Shown in pieces: positions 1 to 9,024 of a stretch of 20,000 nt of DNA (position 1 is the first letter of the stretch; each line of letters starts with the position of its first letter). Source of the DNA: Cytidiella melzeri (lineage: Eukaryota > Basidiomycota > Agaricomycetes > Polyporales > Irpicaceae); the NCBI GenBank assembly GCA_022592445.1, contig JABYQR010000560.1:1-20000 (forward strand). Direction: 5' to 3'. Below the pieces are notes generated by a model. The model made no database searches and had not been told where the DNA came from. It saw only the letters and a list, made by a program, of their open reading frames with translations. The position numbers were made by a program, and so were the translations under genes.

Positions 1-2164
1 GATGTCCTGCTGGTAACGCATCATGGCATCGTCGTACAATCTCCCTACGAACTTCTCGATCCTTTGGAATGTACAGCTTCCCTTTGTGGTAGACCAGCCC
101 ATTGTCTTCTTCCCACTCAAGTCCACCGTCAGTCAACTTTCGGGGTCCATCCTTCCTAAGTTTGGCTAGTCCCTGGACTACCTCTGCTTCTCGAATACTG
201 ATGTCCTTAATTCATGACTCTAGCGGATCTGACTCCAGAGTACTTGAGGCGGCTATTGTCTGGAAGTATTCGGGTTTCAGCACAACTTGTTCCTTGTTGT
301 CTGATGCATCTAGAACTTCCAGGGTTCTGACTCGGGATAATGGGTCCCCTTGAGTAAGGGTCTTTCCGGGTTTGTGTGTTAACACAAAGTCAAACCGGCT
401 AAGGTACAAAGACCACCGAGCTTGTCGTCTAGACAGGTCCTGGGCGGTTCGCCAGTACTGCAGATTCTGATGATCTGTGATGATTTCGAATGGCGCGGGT
501 AATCCTTGCAGATAGTGACACCAGTCTTCGAGAGCTCTGATGATAGCAAGCATTTCTCGATCATAGATCTCGTAGTTCCGTTCCGCTTCGGCCATAGACT
601 GAGACCGAAATGCTACAGGGTTCCATTGTCCATCCTCTAATCTCTGCAGTGGAACTCCTCCGGTTGCAAAGCCAGACGCATCAACTTAAATACATGTGGG
701 GCAATCGGGTTCCCATGTGACTAGAATTGGTTCCTGAGTGAACGCATCTTTAAGCATTTGGAAGGCGTTCTGCTGTGCTTCTCCCCACTTCCAAGGTTGG
801 TCTTTCTTGATGAGATCATGAAGAGGACGAGTATGCCGCGCAAAATCCTTGATGAAATGTCGCTAGAAGTTGGCAAATCCAATGAAACCGCGTACATCAC
901 GGAGGTTCTGTGGTACCGGCCAATTGGTGATAGCTTCTATTTTACCCGAGTCCATACGGATCTTTCCGTCACCAATGATTAAACCTAGGTACTCGACCTG
1001 TGACTGTTCAAATTCGCATTTTTCGGGGCGAAGATACAAGTCGTTGGCTTCAAGCCGAGATAGTACCTCATGAACAATTTTCCGGTGTTCCGCAATGTCT
1101 GAACTGAAGACAAGGATGTCATCTAAGTAGACCGAGACCTTTCCTTCTGCAATGAGATCAGCAAAGATGGAATTCATCATTGCTTGAAACGTGGCCGGAG
1201 AATTGGTCATGCCAAACAACATCACCTTAGGCTCAAACAGCCCTCGGTTTGTCACAAATGCACCCTTCCATTCGTCATTTTCCTTGATCCGAATGTTATG
1301 ATAACCCCATCGTACGTCAAACTTGGTGAAGATTCTGGCTTGACGAAGCCGATTGGTAATATCTGATACCAAGGGGAGTGGGTAGCGGTTTTTGATTGTG
1401 ATGTCATTTAACCGTCGATAATCCTGAACAAGCCGGAGCTTGCCGTCCTTCTTCTTGACGAAGAATACCGGTGAGGCCATAGGCGATTTGGAAGGAACAA
1501 TATATCCTTTCGCTAGGTTTTCTTCAATAAACTTGTCTAGCTCCGCTTGTTCATTCGGAGACATGGGGTAGACCTTGGATCTGAACATCTTTGGGTTCTC
1601 GGTCAGATCAATTGTATGATCCCAGGGCTGATGCTCGGGGAGACGCTGTGATGCTTCTTCTGAAAAGACTTTCTGGTGTCTGCGGTATACCTCTGGAACC
1701 ATCTGTTCGAACGTCCGTTGTTCTTTGGATTGATGGGCTTTAGCAGCGATGTCTGTGGAGTACGTAAAGCTGGCACAGGACCAAAGTTCTTCTTTTGTGT
1801 CCTGAATGATACCGGCTCTGAGCCAGGCTCGTCTCTGTTTCCGATTGGCTGTGATAGACTGGAAGGGTTCGAAGTCTTCTTCGGCTTCCAGTTCCATTCC
1901 TCCGGTAGCCCAATTGATCTTGGGGTTTGCTTTGCGAAGCCAGGGTAGACCCAGAATGCAGTTCTCTGGTCCGATGTCTGTGACCAAAAAGGTTGCATTT
2001 TCTTTGATAGCCCCAACTTGTAGTTTGAGCTCTGCTCTGTGTGTTATACATCCTCCTTGATTTAGAGTCCCATCGATGTTATGGAGTGGGATCTGTCTTC
2101 CTAAGGGGACTGTATGTAATTGGTGCCGATTGACAAAGTCTTGACTCAGGAATTAAGTGGTGGC
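1..2164 (-). mobile_element. Element A, pol-side segment (Ty3/gypsy chromovirus), interrupted by element B
   Basis: This is the 3' (pol) part of element A. It continues at 9726 once element B and one copy of the duplicated 5 bp are removed; the reading frame is unchanged across that gap (7566 bp, a multiple of three). The homologous stretch of element C (near 14926-14970) is uninterrupted across the same point, which confirms the join. The left end runs off the window inside integrase, so A's 3' LTR and its target duplication are not visible. Both halves read on the minus strand, and the 5' LTR of A is at 12536-13304. Confidence 0.93.
1..2164 (-). pseudogene. Element A pol: protease end, reverse transcriptase, RNase H and start of integrase, with four nonsense codons
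   Basis: The frame encodes, in order, the end of an aspartic protease (to about 1985), reverse transcriptase with the KFDVRWGYHN block and the YLDD catalytic motif, RNase H (VDASGFATGG near 680, TDHQNLQYW near 470, DPLSR near 345) and the beginning of integrase, cut by the window edge in the GHP of the zinc-binding domain. There are no frameshifts: one frame runs throughout, interrupted by TAA (2153-2155, just after the protease active site), TAG (863-865, in GFANF[Y/R]), TAA (686-688, in the RNase H VDAS block) and TGA (212-214). The residues around each stop match element C, so these are point mutations in a once-functional family. The copy should be unable to make pol. Confidence 0.9.
2160..2164. 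repeat. Target-site duplication of element B (left copy, GTGGC)
   Basis: GTGGC precedes the first base of the left LTR of B and recurs directly after the right LTR (9726-9730). Five bases is usual for Ty3/gypsy integrases. Removing B and one copy restores the sequence seen in element C. Confidence 0.95.
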
Positions 2165-2863
2165 TGTCACGGAGACGGAGCTCGACGTAACAACTAGGGA
2201 CACGGAGTGGAAGACGACGACGAGGTGGTGGCAGGCGTATAGCACAATGCTCTCACCAGCTATAAACCTTACACAGATATCTAGCCCAGTAAAGACCAAG
2301 TTAGCATTGATACTACTCGCTATGTAGTACAAGAGGGGTGTGGCTTACCTAGCCCAGTAAAGACCAAGAGGTCGAGATGGGGGCTAGGAGCGTACATGTA
2401 GCTGCTTATATAGACTTCAGGGACCTGCGCACAGACCATGTTGAGGGCAGGCTTTGCAAGAAGCCGTGTGAACGAAGAACAAAAGAACTACCTAAAGGAG
2501 AACAATAGCTATTGTCTAGACCTTGCCAAGAACTCTACTCGTGAGAGAATCTATCTAAAAGGGGACCAACTATTGTATTCCATTCCCACACCTGTGAGAA
2601 CATCCTTCCATAAAGAGAACAATAGGGAAAGAACAATAAGGAGTCCATGTGGGCTTACTTAAGCTAAGTCACATGCCAGTGTGACGTAGTAGCAAGTAAT
2701 GTGACCGTGTGGAGCGTCTAAGCCACGTGATACGGGCGCTTAATAGACGTGCAAAGGAGTTTTATGCAGAGAGAATTGAAACTAGGTTGTAGCCCGGAGT
2801 TTTACAGATAAAAACAAGAGGTAAATTGCGAAAATTAAGGGCTAGTCAGGGCCATCCATGACA
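2165..2863 (-). repeat. 3' LTR of element B
   Basis: 699 bp, identical to 9027-9725 except one base. Ends are TGTCA...TGACA (inverted 5-mers). It holds the same TATA box (2406-2412), predicted transcript start and self-primer (2369-2378) and 20-bp direct repeats (2281-2300, 2349-2368) as the 5' copy. The 74-residue open frame inside it, present in both LTRs, is not thought to be a gene. Confidence 0.95.
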
Positions 2864-2876
2864 TTACCCCCCTCCT
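2864..2876 (-). promoter_or_regulatory. Polypurine tract of element B
   Basis: In element orientation it reads AGGAGGGGGGTAA, directly against the first base of the 3' LTR. This is where plus-strand DNA synthesis would be primed. Element C has a closely similar tract at 18455-18466, also ending GGGGGTAA against its LTR. Confidence 0.85.
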
Positions 2877-3028
2877 AAAATCGAGCGTCCTCGCGAAGCA
2901 TCACTGTGCTGTGGTGATAGAGGTCTTCTACCCGTCTACAGGGATTCAGCAGAATTGCCCCGATTGTCTAGTCAGAAGGATGCTAGGAAGTTTCTCCCCT
3001 TCTGGTGTCGTTGACTCGACGTTACCCG

Positions 3029-4645
3029 TCAGTGTGATGTTCTGGAGATATCCAGACCGATGTGTTTGCCTTCATCCCAGCTAAGATCGTATGTAGATGG
3101 ATAGATCGTTCGAAGGAAAGCGGGGTCGGTCTGGGTATTGAATTCCCGAAAGTGCGAGCGGAGATCCGCGAAGAGTGAAGCTTTGATGACCCGGGGCGCT
3201 CCGGGGTTTGCTTTGTAGAAGTCGTCAATTGCTTCTTGACTATTCTCGAGGTTTTCTACTGGTTCCCAGCTATTGTGTCCGTCTGAATACCCTTCCCATT
3301 TGACAAGGAATTGCAATTTCTTCCAACGTCCGTGTAGCCTGCTGTCTAGCACTTTTTCGACGACGTACTGTTCTTCTCCTTCTATGACGATAGGATCAGG
3401 AGGTGGAGGTACATCTTTGCCGTTGTCGTGCCAGGGACTTAGACGGTTGATGTGGAAGACGGGGTGGATTCGGAGATAGCTGGGTAGATCAAGTTTGTAA
3501 TCGAGATCGCCAATGCGTTCGATGATCTTGTACGGGCCGAGCTGTCGAGGACCGAGTTTAGGGGTAGCCTGATGAATCTGGACGTTCTTAGCGTTTAGCC
3601 AGACCATGTCCCCTACTTGGAAGACGCGTGGAGAACGTTTCTCAGACTCGTAAAGTTGCTTCATCTTTTCTTTGCTTAGACGAAGAGCTGCTTCGGTCTC
3701 CTTTCGTACTCGAGCCATATTATCAAGGCGCTCATCGAGTGAAGGGATATTGCTTCGCTTGCCAACTGGTATAGTGAAGTCGGGGCGATATCCGTAGATG
3801 ACTTCAAACGGTGTTTGTGAGTTACCCGCATGTACTCGCGAGTTGAGTGCAAACTCAGCCGCCGGCAGATGATCGACCCAGTCGTCTTGTCGTTGCTGAC
3901 AGAATAGACGCAGATACTGTTCGATATCCTGGTTTTTGCGTTCGACTTTGCCATTTCCTTGCGGATGATAGGCGGTCGTAAAACCAGTCTCTATGCCTAG
4001 GCGGTGATAGAGCGCACGCATGAAGCGTGCTGCAAACTGGGGTCCTCGGTCAGAGAACACCTTCTTGGGAATGCCGTGAAGTCGGAATACTTCTTTGTAA
4101 TGTAGATCGGCAATCCCCTCAGCGTTAACCTTAGTGGTAGTAGGGATGATGTGCGTTTGATCGGAGTAATGGTCGACGTAGACCGCGATTGAATCAAATC
4201 CCTTAGAGGGTGGCAGCTGAGTGATGAGATCTACACCGACGTGTTCCCAAGGTCCGGCCGGAGTTTCCTGAGGCTGTAGTACTGCTTTAGGGTGTGGAGC
4301 TGACTTGTAGCGTTGGCAGCGATCACAACCTAGTACGTAAGTCTCGATGAAGGCATTCATCTTTGGCCACCAATAGTGTCGTGAGACTAGCTCTATGGTG
4401 CCGTGTTTGCCCGGATGACCAGCCGCGGGTGTGTCATGGCAAGATTTGACAATTTCGTAACGGAGCTCTTTGTTATTAGGGATATAAAGTTTTCCCTTGT
4501 AATAGATGAGTCCGTCACTCTCTTCCCATTCGAGTAAACCGCCGACAAGTTTGCGAGGACCCTTCTTTCGAAGGGTAGCGAGAGCTTGTGCGACTTCTGC
4601 TTCTTGTTCCGTGCATTCTCGGATCTTTGATTCGAGCGGAAAGCA
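3029..4645 (-). pseudogene. Element B integrase with C-terminal chromodomain (pol segment)
   Basis: The frame is open from about 4645 (after a one-base deletion) to its stop at 3029. The zinc-binding segment has the HPGKH and CDRC pairs of the HHCC domain. Numbering from the Met at 4360, the catalytic residues are D44 (GVDLI), D104 (SDRGPQF) and E140 (GNGKVERK), i.e. D-x59-D-x35-E, the standard retroviral integrase spacing. A linker with the GPY-type GPRQLGPYKI motif follows. A chromodomain lies at about residues 330-385 (VVEKVLD, FLVKWEGY, WEPVENL). Chromodomains of this group are known to steer integration to histone-marked chromatin, which fits insertion into another element. About 58 residues follow the chromodomain. 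This part has all catalytic residues, but the deletion upstream disconnects it from the rest of pol. Confidence 0.93.
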
Positions 4646-5450
4646 GTGGCAAGTGCACTGGTGGCGAGGATGCGGAAGTGTTCCGGTTTCAGTACCACCT
4701 GATCCTTGTTGTCTTCTTCGTCCGTGACAGCATGAGAGTGAAGACGAGAGAGAGGATCAGCGTGTATCATGGTACTACCGGGCTTGTGTACCAACACGAA
4801 GTCGAAGTCAGCCAAAAGTAATGACCAACGTGCTTGACGTCGAGTGAGGTGTTGCGCAGTCTTCCAGTACTGCAGGTTTGCGTGATCTGTCCAGATCTCA
4901 AACGGTTCCTTGAGCCCCTCAAGGTAGTGGCGCCAATCTTTGAGAGCTTCGGTGATGGCTAACATCTCCCGATCAAAGATTTCGTAGTTACGTTCTGCTT
5001 CAGTCATAGATGCGGACCGGTAGGCGATAGGGTGGTAGAATCCATCTTCCTTCGATTTCTGGGAGATGATTCCACCGGTCGCATAGCCCGAGGCATCGAC
5101 TTCTAGACGTGTAGGGAGTTCAGGGTCCCAGACTGCCAAGATAGGCTTAGTGGTAAAGGCCTTCTTTAGCAACGTGAAGGCAGTCTCTTGTGCTGGACCC
5201 CAGACGAACGGTACGTCCTTCTTAGTCAGGTCGTGTAGAGGCCGTGCGTGCTTTGAGAAGTCTTGAATGAAGCGGCGGTAGAAGTTGGCGAACCCGATGA
5301 ATCCTCTGACTTCTTTGAGGTTCTTGGGTGTGGGCCACGTAGAAACTGCTTGGACTTTGACAGGGTCCATAGCTACTTCGCCGGCGCGAATGATCAATCC
5401 AAGGTACTCGATCTCAGATTTCTCAAACTCGCACTTTTCCGGACGAGATA
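4393..5450 (-). pseudogene. Element B RT thumb/connection and RNase H (pol segment)
   Basis: The frame is open in one piece from about 5447 and encodes the end of RT (FIGFANFYRRFIQDF) and an RNase H. The RNase H carries VDASGYATGG (first Asp), YEIFDREMLA (Glu), TDHANLQYW (second Asp) and ADPLSR (last Asp), so its catalytic set is complete. A one-base loss in a T run at about 4645 then throws the frame off; the residues after AFRSN are out of frame until the stop at 4393. The upstream junction with RT carries two further one-base losses (about 5487 and 5447). Confidence 0.9.
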
Positions 5451-6400
5451 CAGATCGTGCTGCTGAAGTCGCTCGAGGACTTCATGACAACCTTGCGGTG
5501 CTCTGTCAGGTTGTTGCTCCAGATCAAGATGTCATCTAGATAGACAGCCACCTTGCCCTCGGCCACGAGGTCGGCGAAGATGTTGTCCATCAGAGCTTGG
5601 AAGGTAGCGGGTGAGTTCGTGAGACCGAAGAACATGACTTTAGGTTCGAAGAGTCCTCGGTTGGTAACGAAAGCCGCTTTGTACTCATCTCCTTCTTTGA
5701 TGCGGACATTGTGATATCCCCAACGAACATCGAATTTGGTGAAGATCTTTGCACCCTTGAGCTTGTTGATGATGTCGGTGGCAAGCGGTAGAGGGTAGCG
5801 GTTTTTCACAGTGATGTCGTTGAGTTTTCGATAGTCCTGAATAAGTCGGAGTTTGTTATCCTTCTTTTTGATGAAGAAGACCGGAGAAGCCATCGGAGAC
5901 TTAGAAGGCGTAATGTAACCTTTTGATAGGTTCTCCTGAATGAACTTGTCAAGCTCGGCTTGTTCGTTCAGGGGCATAGGATAAACTTTCGATTTGATGG
6001 TCTCAGGAGCGTCTGGTTTGAGATCAATCGAATGGTCCCAGGGCTGATGCTGGGGTAGCCGATTAGACTCTTCCTCAGAGAAGACTTTAGCGTGTCTGTG
6101 ATACTCTGATGGAACAATGTCTTCGAAGGAGCGCTGAGCTTTAGCTTCGTTTGCTTCGGCAGCAAGCTTAGTAGAGTAGGTGAAGCCGGCCATGCACCAG
6201 ACTTCGTCAGTGGTGTCTTGGATGATACCGGCTTTGACCCACTGCCTACGTTCTTTGCGATTACCGTCAACCTTCTGGAAAGGTTCGTCAGGAGATTCTT
6301 CCGAGCCGCTCGGAATTGTCATTTCTCCTTTTTCCCAGTTGACGGTAGGGTTTACGCGCTTGAGCCATGGTAGCCCAAGAATGACGTCTTCTGGACCTAA
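5423..6400 (-). pseudogene. Element B reverse transcriptase (pol segment)
   Basis: It covers the fingers and palm of the polymerase. From the Met at 6322: linker with GIIQDTTDEVW, HQPWDHSIDL near residue 95, LDKFIQENLSKGYI (125-137), SPVFFIKKKD (146-155), KFDVRWGYHN (196-205, first catalytic Asp), and YLDD (261-264, 5542-5531). The frame begins upstream of 6322 near 6400, where ILGLPWLK is encoded right after a one-base deletion separating it from the protease. Near 5487 a second deletion shifts the frame and the stop at 5423 is reached out of frame. The protein blocks on both sides of each break match elements A and C, so the breaks are indels, not domain ends. Confidence 0.92.
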
Positions 6401-6401
6401 G

Positions 6402-6836
6402 TCGTGACGAGAAACTCTGCCTTTTCCGTGTGATCTCCGACTGTGAGTGTAAGGCGAACGAAGTGCGTTAATCCGCCAGCTTTATTCTTAGTTCCGTCAA
6501 TGTTATGCAATGAAATAACCCTTTCGAGCGGGTGTTGAATAATCTTATGCTTCTTGACGAACTGGTGACTGATGAATAAAGCCGTAGCTCCTGAATCGAT
6601 CATAGCAGGAACGCGAATGCTTCTATTCAGACCTTTAACTAGTACATGTACACGGAAATGAGATGATAACCGATCTAGCGATGATATAGTACACGAGGAG
6701 ATAGTAGACGACGGGCATGGAGTAGATGTTGTACACGAGGAAGACGAGGCAGAAGACGACGAAGGCGACGAAGGAGGCAAGGATAGGGTATCTGGGGGAC
6801 TCGCAGCTGCGGCTGTGTCACGAGTCCGCTTCAAAA
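6402..6836 (-). pseudogene. Element B aspartic protease, start of pol in the -1 frame
   Basis: It starts where the gag frame ends (gag stop 6831-6833), reading in the -1 frame with LKRTRDT, comparable with LERTPGET in A. A low-complexity Ser/Thr-rich stretch of about 55 residues comes first, then the retropepsin core with IDSGATALF (active-site Asp at 6597-6595) and the flap-like block HNIDGTKN. The frame is cut at about 6402: the family sequence continues as a D[I/L]GPED block, but one base is missing after GTCAC and a TAG follows. The protease would process Gag-Pol; here it is separated from RT. Confidence 0.88.
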
Positions 6837-6840
6837 AACC
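6831..6840 (-). promoter_or_regulatory. Candidate -1 frameshift site between gag and pol of element B
   Basis: In element orientation GGTTTTTTGA: gag reads GTT TTT TGA while pol continues one base back as TTG AAG CGG ACT. The same layout (TTT followed at once by the gag stop, pol in -1) occurs in A (10033-10041) and C (14629-14636). It is not a textbook X XXY YYZ heptamer, so slippage at the stop is an inference from frame geometry and conservation. Confidence 0.6.
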
Positions 6841-8081
6841 GCATTAATCTTGGCTGCCATCTCATCCATCTGCTTTTTCTGGATGTCTAGCATGTCCTTG
6901 AGAGCAGCAATCTTAGCATCCTTGTCACTGGATGCATCTTGCTTCGGCGCAGTGGTGGTCGACGAAGTCGACGAGGTTGCAGCGACTTTTTGTCCCTTAG
7001 GGACGCCTTGAAGCCGTTTCAGGCAAACTGCCCCCCAGTGACCGGTACCACCGCAATGGTTGCAGACCGGGTCATCGGGGTGCTTCGAGTCCCGCTTCTT
7101 GTGGTTCTCGGACCCACAAACCGAGCAGCGCTTGCTCATCTCCTTCTTCCATTTCTGGAAGATCTCCTGTTTGCCTAGACCCGCGAAGAGCGAGTCAAAC
7201 GAGGCAGAGAAACGGGAGGCGTCGATCTCCATAGCGTTGGGATCGCGGAACGCTTGCTGGTGGGACTTGCCGTGTCCCGAGGAACTGTCCACCATAACCT
7301 TGCCCGTGCTGTTTCGCAAATCGGCGAGCTGAGCATCGACTGCCTTGCACTGGTCCTTGAGAGCGTCGTAGGTAGCAGCGCGGGTTTGAAAGTACGAGAC
7401 ACGTTGCAAGTACTCGGTGCTCAAGCTCGACTTGAGACGATCGAAGAGGTCCTGCTGGCTCCAGCCAGTGCGAGGAGCCCAGGTCTCGAACTCGGAGATA
7501 TGGGCGGCAAAGGTTTTGTTGCCTTGCTTCATGTTGGCTATTTTCGTCTTAGCCTCCATGACGGCATCTATTGGCTCAAATTTGGCTTTGAAAGCCTCGA
7601 TAAACGTATCCCAGCTGTTGCCAAAAGCTGGTTTGCTGTTTGCTAGCTCCTCAATATGAGGGCGAGCCCAGTCGGCAGCGTCGTCTTGCATGAACAACAG
7701 AGCACTGGTGATGAGCTTGTGAGGATCAAAGATCCTCGCGCCATTGTTGTCCACTCGGACCTGGCCTTGCGCGTCCTGTTGGAAAAACGCCTTGCCCTGG
7801 TTCTGAGCCCAGACGATGAACGCATGCCGGAAAAGTCTTGCTTCCGACGACGTTTTTCCCTTAAAAGAGACGGGCTTCTCGACAATACTCCGTTCTCGGG
7901 ACGTGTGCGTGGCCGCAGCGACGGCTGGTGCCTGAACAGCTGCCAAGGCAGCCACTTGATTGGTGAGGTCAATCATCCTTTGTGACAGGACGCCCAATAT
8001 ATTTAGGACGTCTTGCTGGCTCAGATTGGCAACTGGGGCAGCTGGAGCAGCAGGGGCAGCGGGCTGTTGATTCTGGTCCAT
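6831..8081 (-). CDS. gag: Element B Gag (capsid/nucleocapsid), intact
   Basis: I take the ATG at 8081 as start, giving 416 residues; frame is open further up but without ATG. The N-terminus is Ala/Pro-rich, followed by a helix-rich retrotransposon Gag domain (from PVSFKGKTSSEARLF near residue 70, through FKAKFEP to LSTEYLQRV). The nucleocapsid has a classical zinc knuckle, CNHCGGTGHWGAVC (C-x2-C-x4-H-x4-C, residues 340-353), preceded by a degenerate CSVCGSENH finger near 319. A Lys-rich helix closes the protein. Gag assembles the cytoplasmic particle in which reverse transcription occurs. It begins 70 nt after the ORF0 stop and in another frame, so its translation needs reinitiation, leaky scanning or another mRNA. 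No defect is seen. Confidence 0.93.
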   Translation of the reverse strand: MDQNQQPAAPAAPAAPVANLSQQDVLNILGVLSQRMIDLTNQVAALAAVQAPAVAAATHTSRERSIVEKPVSFKGKTSSEARLFRHAFIVWAQNQGKAFFQQDAQGQVRVDNNGARIFDPHKLITSALLFMQDDAADWARPHIEELANSKPAFGNSWDTFIEAFKAKFEPIDAVMEAKTKIANMKQGNKTFAAHISEFETWAPRTGWSQQDLFDRLKSSLSTEYLQRVSYFQTRAATYDALKDQCKAVDAQLADLRNSTGKVMVDSSSGHGKSHQQAFRDPNAMEIDASRFSASFDSLFAGLGKQEIFQKWKKEMSKRCSVCGSENHKKRDSKHPDDPVCNHCGGTGHWGAVCLKRLQGVPKGQKVAATSSTSSTTTAPKQDASSDKDAKIAALKDMLDIQKKQMDEMAAKINAVF

Positions 8082-8151
8082 GTCTGGTGCTGTGATGAGG
8101 CGTAGAAATGTATACAATTATTTACAGGACGTGGTGAAAACTGTGGACTGT

Positions 8152-8953
8152 CTAGATCCACTCGAAGTAGCTATCGTTATTGACTACGTTAAGTTGTGCT
8201 AGAACTCTATCGTAGTTTTTACGAAGCTGCTTAAAAGAAACCTTCCCAATTGCTTTGCAACCCCAGTCTAGGAGCTGCCACTCGCGGTCTGCTGTGATGG
8301 GTGCAAGATTGTCGACTCGGTTGAGGAAACGATTTACTTTGCTGACGAGGTGAAGCAGCGCGCGACGGTGGTCGGGGTTGGCGCGGTTTAGGAGTTCTTC
8401 AAGCTCCGTGAGAGCTTGCAAACGAGTGCGGACAGCGGTGAGTTTTGGCTTGAAAATGCCTACGAGATCAACCGGTGACAACTTCTTGAAGTCGATCAAC
8501 ACCGGCTTTGGTGCAGCGGGGGCGGGAGTTGGTGCAGGGAGCTTTGCTAGTCGCTCTGCAAAGGTGAGCTTGTGGGTCTGTTGCTCAGCTAAGGTGCGGT
8601 CACGCTCCTCAGCAGCTCGTTCTCCGTATGCTCGTGCAGAGGCGCGGAGTTGGCGATTTTCCTCGTATGAGGGGACGGTGAGGGTAATGCCTTTAACAGG
8701 CGGCTTCTTGGACACGTACTTCGCGACAGTGACCAGGTCTTTGTCAGACCAACGATGAGGTTGACCACTCTTGCGCTTTTCAGCGAGAGCGTCGAGGAAA
8801 GATGGTGGAAGAGACCTCTTGAGCTGAGGCTCAGTGGTAGGGAGGTTTTTAGAGAAACGGGGGCGCGTGTCTTTAGGCACTAAACAACGCGCAGGGGGTA
8901 GAAACGGACGACGTAAGCGTAGCTCAACGGTATGAAGAGACCGGAGACGTACT
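8152..8953 (-). CDS. Element B ORF0: unrecognised 242-residue protein upstream of gag, start codon split by an intron
   Basis: I do not recognise this protein. The frame has no ATG in its whole open length (8955 to 8152). Removing a predicted 73-nt intron (8880-8952) joins A8953 to TG at 8879-8878 and gives ATG-CCT-AAA, i.e. MPKD. Element A has the same arrangement, giving MPKE. The two proteins share blocks: GQ[P/S]H near residue 39, KP[V/T]LIDF, the GIF.PKLTA block near the middle, and REWQLLDWG.KAIG with SF..LR.NY near the C-terminus. A Pro/Ala-rich linker lies in the middle. It is basic, with one Cys and no predicted membrane segment or zinc finger. It lies before gag in the same transcript. 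Similarity between two diverged families implies selection and a role in the element's cycle, but none can be named. It ends in TAG at 8152-8154. Confidence 0.8.
8880..8952 (-). other. Predicted leader intron 2 of element B (splits the ORF0 start codon)
   Basis: 5' site GA|GTACGT, 3' site TTTAG|TGCC, length 73 nt, possible branch site CTTAC (8917-8913, 34 nt from the end). Splicing makes GACGA|TGCC and so creates the ORF0 ATG. The equivalent intron of element A has better signals. Not proven by RNA. Confidence 0.7.
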
Positions 8954-8962
8954 CGTCAAACA

Positions 8963-8980
8963 GGAATAAACTTTTTAAAA
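8963..8980 (-). promoter_or_regulatory. 18-nt leader block conserved between elements B and A
   Basis: In element orientation TTTTAAAAAGTTTATTCC, identical to 12447-12464 of A although the surrounding leaders are not alignable by eye. It lies about 10-15 nt upstream of the 5' site of intron 2. Packaging signal, splicing control element or RT-related element are all possible. Confidence 0.6.
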
Positions 8981-9014
8981 CGGTGGGAATGGGGGACCCA
9001 GGGTTTTCACAACG

Positions 9015-9024
9015 ATCTCGACCT
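9015..9024 (-). promoter_or_regulatory. Primer-binding site of element B (self-primed)
   Basis: In element orientation the 10-mer AGGTCGAGAT lies 2 nt (TT) inside the 5' LTR. It does not start with TGG, so it does not fit the CCA end of a tRNA. It is exactly complementary to ATCTCGACCT at the predicted 5' end of the transcript (9240-9231). This is the arrangement known from Tf1, where the RNA folds back and its cleaved 5' end primes minus-strand DNA. Confidence 0.82.

Noticed and set aside
2438..2662. 74-residue open frame present identically at 2438-2662 and 9300-9524
   Set aside because: It lies in the LTR on the strand opposite to the element; its identity only reflects the recent LTR duplication.
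8152..8880. ORF0 starting at GTG 8880
   Set aside because: The GTG overlaps the predicted 3' splice site, and non-AUG starts are rare in fungi; the splice-made ATG at the same place fits both elements.
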